The notes: a model not told the origin generated them from the letters alone. 64,000 nucleotides of DNA from Pseudomonas chlororaphis subsp. piscium (GCF_003850345.1 NZ_CP027707.1:186001-250000), one strand, 5' to 3'; positions 1-9,334 are shown, counted from the first letter of the stretch. Translations and numbers: made by a program.

Positions 1-601
1 GCGCTACCTGACGGCCTATGCCCTGGGCCTGCCGCTGATTTTCGCGATTGCCATCGACCGGCTGCTGGCGCAGACCCGTGTGCTGGCGCTGGCGATCCTG
101 TTGTTGTTCGGCGGGGCGGAGGTGGTCGGCCTGAACAACAACGCCACGGTGGACGTGAACGATCAGATCAGCGTGCTGGTGGACTACGTGAACCAGCGCT
201 ACCTGGCCGGCGACCGGATCGTCACCAGCGATCTGCTGTGGTACCTGAGTTACGTCTACTACAACCGCACCGATGCCCAGCCGCTGCTCTACACCCCGCC
301 TACACCCGCCGGGGTCTCGACCCGACCCAATGCCTATGGCTTCGGCACCCTGATCGATCAGCAGGCCGACAGGATTTACCTCGACCGGCTGTCGGCGTTG
401 CCGATGGGCAGTGGCCGTGTCTGGCTGATCGGCACGGCCGACCAACCCGATGAATTCGCCCCGCTGCCGGCGCACTGGCGAAAAACCGGCGAATTCACTG
501 CCGGCGGGGTCACGGCCCGGTTGCTGCTGATGTGCGGTATGGCGCAGGGCCAGGCGTCGGTGAAAGCGCTGTGTAGCCAGCCAGGGAAACCTGCTGGATA
601 G
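1..601 (+). CDS. C-terminal part of membrane protein, possible GT39-type glycosyltransferase (partial)
   Basis: The reading frame is open from base 2, so this is the 3' end of a gene that starts outside the window. About 199 residues are visible. The first 40 contain hydrophobic stretches (LPLIFAIAIDRLLA, LALAILLLFGGAEVVG) that look like the last membrane helices. They are followed by a soluble tail with VWLIGTADQPDEF, in the style of the periplasmic C-terminal domain of GT39/ArnT-like lipid-linked sugar transferases. No catalytic residue lies in the visible part, so the family call is an inference. It sits 229 bases upstream of the sulfotransferase/giant-protein block and in the same orientation, so a link to surface glycosylation is possible but unproven. 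Confidence 0.45.
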   Translation, partial: RYLTAYALGLPLIFAIAIDRLLAQTRVLALAILLLFGGAEVVGLNNNATVDVNDQISVLVDYVNQRYLAGDRIVTSDLLWYLSYVYYNRTDAQPLLYTPPTPAGVSTRPNAYGFGTLIDQQADRIYLDRLSALPMGSGRVWLIGTADQPDEFAPLPAHWRKTGEFTAGGVTARLLLMCGMAQGQASVKALCSQPGKPAG

Positions 602-830
602 ACGCCTTGGGCGGGTTTTCGCAAAAAAATCGGTTTGTGAACAGGCCGGTGACGAAAGGCAGAATTCAGGGTGATCAGAGGCTTAATCGATTCACTTTCA
701 GTCCCAGAGCGGTTGCTGTTTTTTTGAGCACATATTTTTTGTGGTTTTGCTCCGAATTGATATCAAAACACCACTGTTGGTTTTCTGACCTTGCACTACG
801 CTTTGTTCCATAAATGGACTTATAGCTAGG
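602..830 (+). promoter_or_regulatory. AT-rich intergenic region upstream of the sulfotransferase block
   Basis: This 229-base gap is markedly richer in A and T than its surroundings, with runs such as TTTTTTTGAGCACATATTTT near 718-737. A weak hairpin (CGCC-TTG-GGCG followed by GGTTTT) directly after the preceding stop could terminate upstream transcription. The region is the likely promoter of the 831-13249 gene block. I could not fix a convincing -35/-10 pair by eye. Confidence 0.4.
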
Positions 831-1676
831 GTGAAGGGATTGCCGCAGTTCCACTTTATCTCCGGTTTACCGCGCTCAGGGTCGACCCTGCTGTCTGCCA
901 TTCTGCTGCAGAACCCGCGCTTCCATGCCGGCATGACCAGCCCGGTGGGTGCGCTGTTCAGCGGCATCCTCGAGCAATGCAGCGCCGGCAGCGAATTCGG
1001 CGCGGTCATCGACCTCGACATGCGCCGTCGCTTGCTGCGCGGGCTGTTCGACTCCTACTACGCCGACAAGGCCGACAAACCGGTGATCTTCGACACCAAC
1101 CGCCAGTGGTGCGCGCGCCTGCCGGCCTTGAAGGACCTGTTTCCCAAGGCCAAGACCATCGCCTGCGTGCGCAATGTCGCCTGGGTCATGGACAGCCTGG
1201 AACGGCTGTACCGGGCCAACCCCTTCGAAAACACCAAGCTGTTCGGCGATGCGGTCGAGCGCAATTCGGTCTACAGCCGCTGCGAAACCCTGGCCCAGCA
1301 CAACCGCCTGGTGGGGTATGCCTGGACGGCCTTGAAAGAGGCCTACTACGGCGAAAACGCCGATTCGATGCTGATCGTCGACTACGACCTGCTGAGCCAG
1401 GCGCCGGATCGGGTGATGCGGCTGATCTATGACTTTATCGGCGAACCCTGGTTCGAACACGATTTCAACAGCCTGGCCTATGACGCGCCCGAGTTCGACC
1501 AGGCGCTGGGGGTCGCGGGCCTGCACAAGGTCAAGGCGCGGGTGGCGCTGCAGTCGCGGCGCACCATCCTGCCGCCGGACCTGTTCGAGAAGTATGCGGA
1601 GCTGTCCTTCTGGAAAGACGGGGCATCCAGCGCCGCCAATGTCATTCGTATGAAATCCGACGCCGCGGTCCGTTGA
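831..1676 (+). CDS. Sulfotransferase family protein
   Basis: The 281-residue product opens with FISGLPRSGSTLLSAILL, the P-loop-like 5'-phosphosulfate-binding motif (PRSGST, about residues 12-17) of PAPS-dependent sulfotransferases. A later CVRNVAWVMDSLERLYRANP matches the 3'-phosphate-binding region in position and character, and YDFIGEPWF resembles the usual C-terminal part of the family. It would transfer sulfate from PAPS to a hydroxyl or amine acceptor in the cytoplasm. The start is GTG, with a weak upstream AGCTAGGG as ribosome site. It lies 50 bases ahead of the giant repeat protein, and the same block encodes an APS kinase and a second sulfotransferase, so the giant protein or its glycan is the obvious candidate substrate. 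That is inference. Confidence 0.82.
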   Translation: MKGLPQFHFISGLPRSGSTLLSAILLQNPRFHAGMTSPVGALFSGILEQCSAGSEFGAVIDLDMRRRLLRGLFDSYYADKADKPVIFDTNRQWCARLPALKDLFPKAKTIACVRNVAWVMDSLERLYRANPFENTKLFGDAVERNSVYSRCETLAQHNRLVGYAWTALKEAYYGENADSMLIVDYDLLSQAPDRVMRLIYDFIGEPWFEHDFNSLAYDAPEFDQALGVAGLHKVKARVALQSRRTILPPDLFEKYAELSFWKDGASSAANVIRMKSDAAVR

Positions 1677-1726
1677 CCGCGGTTTTCATTTGCACCTTTC
1701 AGTACGTTCGAGTCCGGGTGAGCATC

Positions 1727-4700
1727 ATGTGGTGGAGCAAAGGCAAGTCGCGGGTCAATCAGCGGGCCACCGGGCGGGCGAATGCCCTGGCCTCTCCGAT
1801 GATCATGCCTCTGGAACCGCGCATGCTGTTCGACGGCGCGGTGGCGGCGACGGTGGCCGATACCGTCCAGCCGGACAGCCACACCACCACGGACGTGGCC
1901 AAGACGCCGACCGCCGCCGATCAGCCGAGCGTCAGCAAGGACACCCACGGCCAGGCCGATGCAGCGCCTGCAGCGACCCCGACCCCGACCGCGGTGCCGG
2001 GGCTGACGGTGGTGTTCGTCGATTCGCGGGTCAAGGACGCCGACAGCCTGCTCCAGGGCATGGCGCCCGGCACCCAGGTGGTGCAACTGGGGGCGAACCG
2101 GGATGGCCTGCAGCAGATCGCCGATTACCTGGACCAGCATCAGGGCGTCAGTTCGGTCCAGATCATCGCCCACGGCAATGCCGGGGACCTGTGGCTGGGC
2201 AACAGCTACCTCTCGGCTGACAACGTCCAGACCCGCAGCGCGGTGCTGGCGGACATCGGCCAGGACATGAACGCCGGCGGCGATATCCTGATCTACGGCT
2301 GCTACACCGCCGAGGGCGAACGCGGCCTGAGTTTCGTCGACTCGCTGGCGCAACTGACCGGTCGCGACGTGGCCGCTTCCAACGATCGCACCGGCGTGGG
2401 CGGCGACTGGGAGCTGGAGATCGCCACCGGCACCATCGAAAGCGCCAACGTGCTGTCCACCCAGGCCATGCAGGATTATCAATGGGGGCTGGCGACCTGG
2501 ACCGCCACCAACAACGCCAACACCGGCGTGGGTTCGCTGCGGGCGGCGCTGGCGTCGGCGCAGAACGGCGACATCGTCACCTTCAGCAGCGGCATGACGG
2601 TGCAACTGACCTCCGAACTGCTGATCAACAAGAGCGTGACCGTCGATGGTGACCTGAATAACGACGGGGTGGCGGATGTGACCCTCGACGGCCAATACAA
2701 GACCCGGGTCATCGAAGTGGCCTCGGGCAGTACCGTGACCCTGGATGGCCTGGTGATCACCCGGGGCCTGGTCTCGGGCAACGGCGGCAATGGCGGGTAT
2801 GGCGCGACCGGCGCCATGGCCGGGGGGATTTTCAACGCCGGGAACCTCACCCTCAACAACGTCACCGTGACCTCCAACGCGGCCTCGGGCGGCGGTGGCG
2901 GCGGCGGTGTCACTGGTGCGTTCTACGGCGGTGGCGGTGGTGGCGGCGGCGGGCTGGGTGGCCAGGGTGGCGGCCACGGCGGTTCCGCCGGCCCTGGCAC
3001 CGGCACGCTGGGCGGCCAGGCTGGCAGTGCTGGCGTGGGCGGTTATGGCGGTGGCTACGACGCCACCCACATGGGCGGTCGCGGTGGTACCAGCACCGGC
3101 GGCGCAGGCGGCGTGGGGGTGTCCTACTACAGCAACGGCGGTAACGGTGCCACGGCCACCAACGGCACGATTTCCATCGGTGGCGGCGGTGGCGGCGCGG
3201 GTTGGGACAAGGTCGGCGGCGCGGGCGGCAACGCCGCCGGCGGTATCTACAACGCCTCCAGCGGCACCATCACCGTGATCGGTACCTCGACCATCAGCAA
3301 CAACATCGGCGCGGGCGGCGGCGGTGGCGGTGGTGGTGGCCAAGGCAGCAACGCCAGCAACGGCGGGATCGGCGGCCGGGGTGTCGGCGCGATCTGGAAT
3401 AAAGGCACGCTGCTGATGACCGCGGCCAACTTCGCTGCCCTGAGCGGTAATGCGGCCGCCAGTGGCGCCGGCGGTACAGCGCTAGGCGGTGGTACCACCG
3501 GCACTTCGCCGACGTCGTCGGCGAACATCTACAACGACGGCGGCGTCCTCAACACCGCCTATGCGCCACCACCCACCGCGACCATAGTGGTGGCGGATAC
3601 CGCGCTGAAAATTGGCGAGACCTCGCTGGTGACCATCACCTTCTCCGAGGCGGTGACCGGTTTCACCAATGCCGACCTGACCATCGCCAACGGCACCTTG
3701 ACCGCGGTGAGCAGCAGCGACGGCGGCATCACCTGGACCGCCACCTTCACCCCGACTTCGAGCATCACCGATACCACCAACGTGATCACCCTGGATAACA
3801 CCGGGGTGATCAATGGCCTTGGCACCGCCGGGGTCGGCACCACCACCTCCAACAACTATGCGATCGATACTGTACGGCCGACCGCGACCATAGTGGTCGC
3901 GGACAACGCCTTGCGAGTCGGTGAAACCTCGCTGGTGACCATCACCTTCTCCGAGGCGGTAACCGGCTTCACCAACGCCGACCTGACCATTGCCAACGGC
4001 ACCCTGACCGCAGTGAGCAGCAGCGATGGCGGCATTACCTGGACCGGCACCTTTACCCCGAGCGCCAGCATCACCGATACGACCAACCTGATCACCCTGG
4101 ACAATACCGGCATCGCCGACCTGGCCGGCAACGCCGGCAGCGGTACCACCGATTCCAACAACTACGCCATCGATACCGTCCGCCCGACCGCAACCATAGT
4201 GGTCGCCGACAGCACCCTTACGGCGGGCGAGACGTCCCTGGTGACCATCACCTTCAGCGAGGCAGTCAGTGGTTTCACCAACGCCGACCTGACCATCGCC
4301 AACGGCACCCTGACTGCGGTCAGCAGCAGCGATGGCGGCATCACCTGGACCGCCACCTTCACCCCGACCGATGGCATCAGCGACGCCAGCAACCTGATCA
4401 CCCTGAACAACACCGGGATCAGCGACCTGGCCGGCAATAGTGGTAGCGGCACCACGGATTCGGGCAACTACGTAATCAATACCGCGCACCCGACGGCCAC
4501 CATAGTGGTCGCCGACAATGCTTTGAGGATCGGTGAAACCTCGCTGGTGACCATCACCTTCTCCGAGGCGGTGACCGGTTTCACCAATGCCGACCTGACC
4601 ATCGCCAACGGCACCTTGACCGCGGTGAGCAGCAGCGACGGTGGCATCACCTGGACCGCGACTTTCACCCCGACTTCGAGCATTACCGATGCCACCAACC

Positions 4701-7700
4701 TGATCACCCTGGACAACACCGGTGTACAGAACGCCGTGGGCAACCTGGGCGTGGGCACCACCAACTCCAACAACTACGCCATCGACACGGTGCGGCCGAC
4801 CGCGACCATAGTGGTCGCCGACAGCGCGCTGAGAATCGGCGAAACCTCGCTGGTGACCATTACCTTCAGCGAGGCGGTCAGCGGCTTCACCAATACCGAT
4901 CTGACCATTGCCAACGGCACCGTGACCGCGGTGAGCAGCAGCGACGGCGGCATCACCTGGACCGCGACCTTTACCCCGAGCGCCAGCATCAGCGATACGA
5001 CCAACCTGATCACCCTGGACAACACCGGCATCACGGATACAGCTGGCAACGCCGGCAGCGGCACCACCGATTCCAATAACTACGCCATCGACACGGTGCG
5101 GCCGACCGCGACCATAGTGGTCGCCGACAGCACCCTTACGGCGGGCGAGACGTCCCTGGTGACCATCACCTTCAGCGAGGCAGTCAGCGGCTTCACCAAC
5201 GCCGACCTGAGCATCGCCAACGGCACCCTGACCGCGGTCAGCAGCAGCGATGGCGGTATCACCTGGACCGCCACCCTCACCCCGACCGTCGGTATCAACG
5301 ACGCCAGCAACCTGATCACCCTGAACAACACCGGCATCGCCGACCTGGCCGGCAACACCGGCAGCGGCACCACCAACTCCAACAACTACAGCATCGACAC
5401 TGTCCTGCCGACCGCAACCATAGTGATCGCCGACAACGCCTTGAAGATCGGTGAAACCTCGTTGGTGACCATCACTTTCAGCGAAGCGGTGACGGGGTTC
5501 ACCAATGCCGACCTGACTATCGCCAACGGTACTCTGAGCGCGGTGAGCAGCAGCGACGGCGGCATTACCTGGATCGCTACTTTCACCCCGACGACGGGCA
5601 TTACCGACACCACCAACCTGATCACCCTGGATAACAGCGGTGTGACCAACGCTTCCGGCAACGCGGGCAGCGGCACCACTGATTCCAACAACTACGCCAT
5701 CGATACGGTGCGGCCGACCGCGACCATAGTGGTCGCCGATACCGCGCTGAGAATCGGCGAAACCTCGCTGGTGACCATTACCTTCAGCGAGGCGGTGAGC
5801 GGTTTCACCAACGCTGACCTGACCATCGCCAACGGCACCTTGAGCGCGGTGAGCAGCAGCGACGGTGGCATCACCTGGACCGCGACTTTCACCCCGAGCG
5901 CCAGCATCAGCGATACGACCAACCTGATCACCCTGAACAACACCGGCATCGCCGACCTGTCCGGCAACGCCGGCACTGGCACCACCGATTCCAACAATTA
6001 CGCCATCGACACGGTTCGGCCGACCGCGACTATCGTGGTCGCCGACAGCGCCCTCAGCGCCGGTGAAACTTCGCTGGTGACCATTACCTTCAGCGAAGCG
6101 GTCAGCGGTTTCACCAACGCCGACCTGAGCATCGCCAACGGCACCCTGACCGCGGTCAGCAGCAGCGATGGCGGCATTACCTGGACCGCGACCTTTACCC
6201 CGACCGTCGGTATCAACGACGCCAGCAACTTGATCACTCTGAACAACACCGGCATCGCCGACCTGGCCGGCAACACCGGCAGCGGCACCACCAACTCCAA
6301 CAACTACAGCATCGACACTGTCCTGCCGACCGCGACCATAGTGATCGCCGACAACGCCTTGAAGATCGGTGAAACCTCGTTGGTGACCATCACTTTCAGC
6401 GAAGCGGTGACGGGTTTCACCAATGCCGACCTGACGATTGCCAACGGCACCCTGAGCGCGGTGAGCAGCAGCGACGGCGGCATTACCTGGATCGCTACTT
6501 TCACCCCGACGACGGGCATTACCGACACCACCAACCTGATCACCCTGGATAACAGCGGCGTGACCAACGCTTCCGGCAACGCCGGCAGCGGCACCACCGA
6601 TTCCAACAACTACGCCATCGATACGGTGCGGCCGACCGCGACCATAGTGGTCGCCGACAGCGCCCTGGGCGTGGGCCAGACCTCGCTGGTGACCATCACC
6701 TTCAGTGAGGCGGTGAGCGGCTTCACCAATGCCGACCTGACCATCGCCAATGGCACCTTGAGCGCGGTCAGCAGCAGCGATGGCGGCATCACCTGGACCG
6801 CGACTTTTACCCCGGCCGTCGGCATCACCGACACTAGCAACGTCATCACCCTGGATAACACCGGCATCGCCGACCTGGCTGGCAACACCGGCAGCGGCAC
6901 CACCGACTCCAACAACTACGCGGTCGACAGCCAGCGTCCGACCGCCACCATCGTGCTCTCCGACTCGAGCCTCAAGGCCGGCGAAACCTCGGTGGTGACC
7001 ATCACGTTCAGCGAAGCCGTGACCGGTTTCGACAACAGCGACCTGACAGTGGCCAACGGCACCCTGAGCGCGATGAGCAGCAGCGACGGCGGTATCACCT
7101 GGACTGCCACCTTCACCCCGACGGCGGGCATCACCGACCTGAGCAACCTGATCACCCTGAACAACACCGGGGTCAGCGACCTGGCGGGCAACGCCGGGAT
7201 GGGCACCACCGGCTCCGCCAACTACACCGTCGAAACCGTGCGGCCGACGGCCACCGTGGTGATCGCCGACACGGCCTTGAAGGCCGGTGAAACCAGCCTC
7301 GTGACCATCACCTTCAGCGAGGCGGTGAGCGGCTTCACCAACGCCGACCTGACGGTGGCCAACGGCACCCTGAGCGCGCTGAGCAGCAGTGACGGTGGCG
7401 TCACCTGGACCGCCACCTTCACCCCGACCACGGGCATCACCGACACCAGCAACCTGATCACCCTGGACAACAGCGGCGTGACCAACGCCTCCGGCAACAC
7501 TGGCACTGGCAGCACCGATTCCAACAACTACAGCATCGACACGGCCCGCCCGACGGCGACCATAGTGGTGGTCAACCCGATCCTGCCGATCGGCGAAACC
7601 AGCCTGGTGACCATCACCTTCAGCGAGGCGGTCAGTGGTTTCGATAACAGCGACCTGACGGTGAGCAACGGCACCCTGAGCGCGGTCAGCAGCAGTGACG

Positions 7701-9334
7701 GCGGCATCACCTGGACCGCGACCTTCACCCCGAACGTCAACGTCAGCGATGCCACCAACCTGATCACCCTCAACAACAGCGGGGTCAGTGACGCGGCGGG
7801 CAACGCCGGCAGCGGCAGCACCGACTCGAACAATTTCATCATCGACACCGGGCGGCCGACCGCCACCATCGTGCTGGCCGACACTGCCCTGAAGGCGGGC
7901 GAAACCACCACTGTGACCATCACCTTCAGCGAGGCGATCAGCGGCTTCACTAACTCGGATCTGACAGTGGCCAACGGTACCCTGGGGGCCTTGAGCAGCA
8001 GCGATGGCGGGGTTACCTGGACCGCCACCTTTACCCCGGCCATCAACATCAGCGACAGCAGCAATCAGATCACGCTGAACAATGCCGGAGTGATAGACGC
8101 CGTCGGCAACACCGGCAGTGGCACTACCGACTCGGCCAACTACGTCATCGACACCGTGCGCCCCACCGCAACCATAGTGGTCGCCAACCCGATGCTGGCG
8201 GTGGGCGACACGTCCCTGGTGACCATCACCTTCAGCAAGGCGGTCAGTGGCTTCGATAACAGCGACCTGACGGTGGCCAATGGCACCTTGAGCGCGGTCA
8301 GCAGCAGCGATGGCGGCATCACCTGGACCGCGATTTTCACGCCGAATACCAACGTCAGCGATACGACCAACCTGATCACGCTCAACGGCAGTGGCGTGAC
8401 GGACGGCTCGGGCAATACCGGGCTGGGCAGCACGGATTCGAACAATTACCTGATCGATACCCAGCGGCCGACCGCGACCATCGTAGTCGCCAACAGCAGC
8501 CTCGGCGTGGGCCAGACCAGCAGCGTGACCATCACCTTCAGCGAGGCGATCAGCGGCTTCACCAACTCGGACCTGACGGTGGCCAACGGCACCCTGAGCG
8601 CCCTGGGCAGCAGCGACGGCGGCCGGACCTGGACCGCGACCCTGACGCCAACGGCGAATATCAGCGATACCAGCAACCTGATCAGCCTGAACAACAGCGG
8701 GGTGAGCGACTCATTCGGCAATACCGGCAGTGGCAGCACCGACTCCAACAACTACGCGATCAACACCATGCCGTTGGCCAACCCACCCACGCAGCAGCCG
8801 GTGGGCGATCCGGAGTTCCGTTCGAGCGACCCGGTGGTTCCGTCGCTGCCGCCTTATGTGCCGCTGCAACCCACCCTCACCACGCCACCCGTTGGCGACT
8901 TGGGGTCGCCACTGGCCTTCACGCCACTGTTCGAGCAGCGGGTGCTGGGCAATGGCATCCGGCCGTTGGGGGATATTTTCATCAATCACGGGGCCCTGGC
9001 GCCGAGCTTCATTGCCCAGGTATTCGGCAGCAGCGATCCCGGCGGCGATGGCAATGGCCATGGCTTCCTGGGCTTCGGTGGCGGCGACGGCGGGGTGTTC
9101 AGCCAAAGCACGCTGTCGCTGCTGTTCGGCCAGGACTCCACCGAGGATGGCGGCTCGCTGAAGTCTTTTGGCGACAAGCCCAAGGTCGGCGATCTTTCCC
9201 AGGGCGGGCGCGGGGTGTTTGGGGCACCGTCGCTGACCCAGCAATTGCAAGTGATGCAAGACACAGAGCAACGGCCGATCCGCGATCTGGCCAAGGCGTT
9301 CGAACAGGCCGGCATCAGCGCAATGCAGGCCTGA
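1727..9334 (+). CDS. Giant LEPR-XLL / DUF4347 / Ig-repeat surface or secreted protein
   Basis: The product is 2535 residues from ATG 1727, which has GGGTGAG six bases upstream. A frame-compatible TTG at 1673 overlaps the previous stop and is unlikely. Order of parts: basic N-terminus with the LEPR-XLL signature LEPRMLFDGA (29-38); Ala/Pro/Thr linker; DUF4347 domain (about 92-255) with IIAHGNAG and IYGCYTA; beta-helix-like segment starting SLRAAL (about 256-610) with a very glycine-rich core; 17 Ig-like repeats of exactly 102 residues (about 613-2348) with core VTITFSEAVSGF, resembling bacterial Ig family Big_12; Gly/Pro-rich tail ending QAGISAMQA. No Sec signal and no canonical RTX nonapeptides are visible. 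The LEPR-XLL/DUF4347 architecture and the adjacent TolC-type gene suggest type I-like export as a large adhesin. Residues His149 and Cys192 of DUF4347 could form a protease dyad (see findings). Confidence 0.85.
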   Translation: MWWSKGKSRVNQRATGRANALASPMIMPLEPRMLFDGAVAATVADTVQPDSHTTTDVAKTPTAADQPSVSKDTHGQADAAPAATPTPTAVPGLTVVFVDSRVKDADSLLQGMAPGTQVVQLGANRDGLQQIADYLDQHQGVSSVQIIAHGNAGDLWLGNSYLSADNVQTRSAVLADIGQDMNAGGDILIYGCYTAEGERGLSFVDSLAQLTGRDVAASNDRTGVGGDWELEIATGTIESANVLSTQAMQDYQWGLATWTATNNANTGVGSLRAALASAQNGDIVTFSSGMTVQLTSELLINKSVTVDGDLNNDGVADVTLDGQYKTRVIEVASGSTVTLDGLVITRGLVSGNGGNGGYGATGAMAGGIFNAGNLTLNNVTVTSNAASGGGGGGGVTGAFYGGGGGGGGGLGGQGGGHGGSAGPGTGTLGGQAGSAGVGGYGGGYDATHMGGRGGTSTGGAGGVGVSYYSNGGNGATATNGTISIGGGGGGAGWDKVGGAGGNAAGGIYNASSGTITVIGTSTISNNIGAGGGGGGGGGQGSNASNGGIGGRGVGAIWNKGTLLMTAANFAALSGNAAASGAGGTALGGGTTGTSPTSSANIYNDGGVLNTAYAPPPTATIVVADTALKIGETSLVTITFSEAVTGFTNADLTIANGTLTAVSSSDGGITWTATFTPTSSITDTTNVITLDNTGVINGLGTAGVGTTTSNNYAIDTVRPTATIVVADNALRVGETSLVTITFSEAVTGFTNADLTIANGTLTAVSSSDGGITWTGTFTPSASITDTTNLITLDNTGIADLAGNAGSGTTDSNNYAIDTVRPTATIVVADSTLTAGETSLVTITFSEAVSGFTNADLTIANGTLTAVSSSDGGITWTATFTPTDGISDASNLITLNNTGISDLAGNSGSGTTDSGNYVINTAHPTATIVVADNALRIGETSLVTITFSEAVTGFTNADLTIANGTLTAVSSSDGGITWTATFTPTSSITDATNLITLDNTGVQNAVGNLGVGTTNSNNYAIDTVRPTATIVVADSALRIGETSLVTITFSEAVSGFTNTDLTIANGTVTAVSSSDGGITWTATFTPSASISDTTNLITLDNTGITDTAGNAGSGTTDSNNYAIDTVRPTATIVVADSTLTAGETSLVTITFSEAVSGFTNADLSIANGTLTAVSSSDGGITWTATLTPTVGINDASNLITLNNTGIADLAGNTGSGTTNSNNYSIDTVLPTATIVIADNALKIGETSLVTITFSEAVTGFTNADLTIANGTLSAVSSSDGGITWIATFTPTTGITDTTNLITLDNSGVTNASGNAGSGTTDSNNYAIDTVRPTATIVVADTALRIGETSLVTITFSEAVSGFTNADLTIANGTLSAVSSSDGGITWTATFTPSASISDTTNLITLNNTGIADLSGNAGTGTTDSNNYAIDTVRPTATIVVADSALSAGETSLVTITFSEAVSGFTNADLSIANGTLTAVSSSDGGITWTATFTPTVGINDASNLITLNNTGIADLAGNTGSGTTNSNNYSIDTVLPTATIVIADNALKIGETSLVTITFSEAVTGFTNADLTIANGTLSAVSSSDGGITWIATFTPTTGITDTTNLITLDNSGVTNASGNAGSGTTDSNNYAIDTVRPTATIVVADSALGVGQTSLVTITFSEAVSGFTNADLTIANGTLSAVSSSDGGITWTATFTPAVGITDTSNVITLDNTGIADLAGNTGSGTTDSNNYAVDSQRPTATIVLSDSSLKAGETSVVTITFSEAVTGFDNSDLTVANGTLSAMSSSDGGITWTATFTPTAGITDLSNLITLNNTGVSDLAGNAGMGTTGSANYTVETVRPTATVVIADTALKAGETSLVTITFSEAVSGFTNADLTVANGTLSALSSSDGGVTWTATFTPTTGITDTSNLITLDNSGVTNASGNTGTGSTDSNNYSIDTARPTATIVVVNPILPIGETSLVTITFSEAVSGFDNSDLTVSNGTLSAVSSSDGGITWTATFTPNVNVSDATNLITLNNSGVSDAAGNAGSGSTDSNNFIIDTGRPTATIVLADTALKAGETTTVTITFSEAISGFTNSDLTVANGTLGALSSSDGGVTWTATFTPAINISDSSNQITLNNAGVIDAVGNTGSGTTDSANYVIDTVRPTATIVVANPMLAVGDTSLVTITFSKAVSGFDNSDLTVANGTLSAVSSSDGGITWTAIFTPNTNVSDTTNLITLNGSGVTDGSGNTGLGSTDSNNYLIDTQRPTATIVVANSSLGVGQTSSVTITFSEAISGFTNSDLTVANGTLSALGSSDGGRTWTATLTPTANISDTSNLISLNNSGVSDSFGNTGSGSTDSNNYAINTMPLANPPTQQPVGDPEFRSSDPVVPSLPPYVPLQPTLTTPPVGDLGSPLAFTPLFEQRVLGNGIRPLGDIFINHGALAPSFIAQVFGSSDPGGDGNGHGFLGFGGGDGGVFSQSTLSLLFGQDSTEDGGSLKSFGDKPKVGDLSQGGRGVFGAPSLTQQLQVMQDTEQRPIRDLAKAFEQAGISAMQA
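2880..3490 (+). repeat. Glycine-rich low-complexity coding segment
   Basis: This part of the giant gene is dominated by GGC/GGT/GGG codons, with several runs of five to eight glycines (for example after NAASG near 2886 and after NNIGAG near 3310). The runs are interrupted by short beta-strand-like pieces such as GTITVIGTSTISNN. It probably forms glycine-filled loops between beta-helix turns. The simple-sequence character makes it prone to slippage and length change. Confidence 0.8.
3565..8766 (+). repeat. 17 tandem 306-bp repeats coding for Ig-like domains
   Basis: Seventeen units of exactly 306 bp follow one another without spacers. Each codes for 102 residues beginning PTATIVVAD and ending close to TDSNNYAIDT. 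There is no indel between units, so all domains have one length. Repeat 7 (5386-5691) and repeat 10 (6304-6609) differ at only about ten of 306 positions, and repeats 5-7 resemble repeats 8-10 in order, which points to duplication of a three-unit block. Divergence is greatest in units 12-17. Confidence 0.95.

Noticed and set aside
607..813. A 68-codon ORF in the gap before the first sulfotransferase
   Set aside because: Poor codon use for this genome, no ribosome site, no similarity recognised; the region looks like a promoter.
1673..1726. An earlier TTG start for the giant protein
   Set aside because: It overlaps the sulfotransferase stop, lacks a ribosome site and adds residues outside the usual LEPR-XLL N-terminus; ATG 1727 has a good site.
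1478..3343. A 621-codon open frame antisense to the giant protein's N-terminal part
   Set aside because: Mirrors the Ala/Gly/Thr-rich coding of the plus strand; no domain recognised.
3559..8751. About 101-codon open frames on the minus strand in every Ig repeat
   Set aside because: They recur with the 306-bp period and arise from the codon pattern of the plus-strand repeats; they have no ribosome sites and no recognisable product.
3565..8766. CRISPR-like or satellite-type repeat array
   Set aside because: The 306-bp units are contiguous, in frame and code for Ig-like domains; there are no spacers.
9001..9334. RTX calcium-binding repeats at the C-terminus of the giant protein
   Set aside because: The Gly/Asp-rich tail (GGDGNGHGFLGFGGGDGG) lacks the regular GGxGxDxxx nonapeptide pattern.
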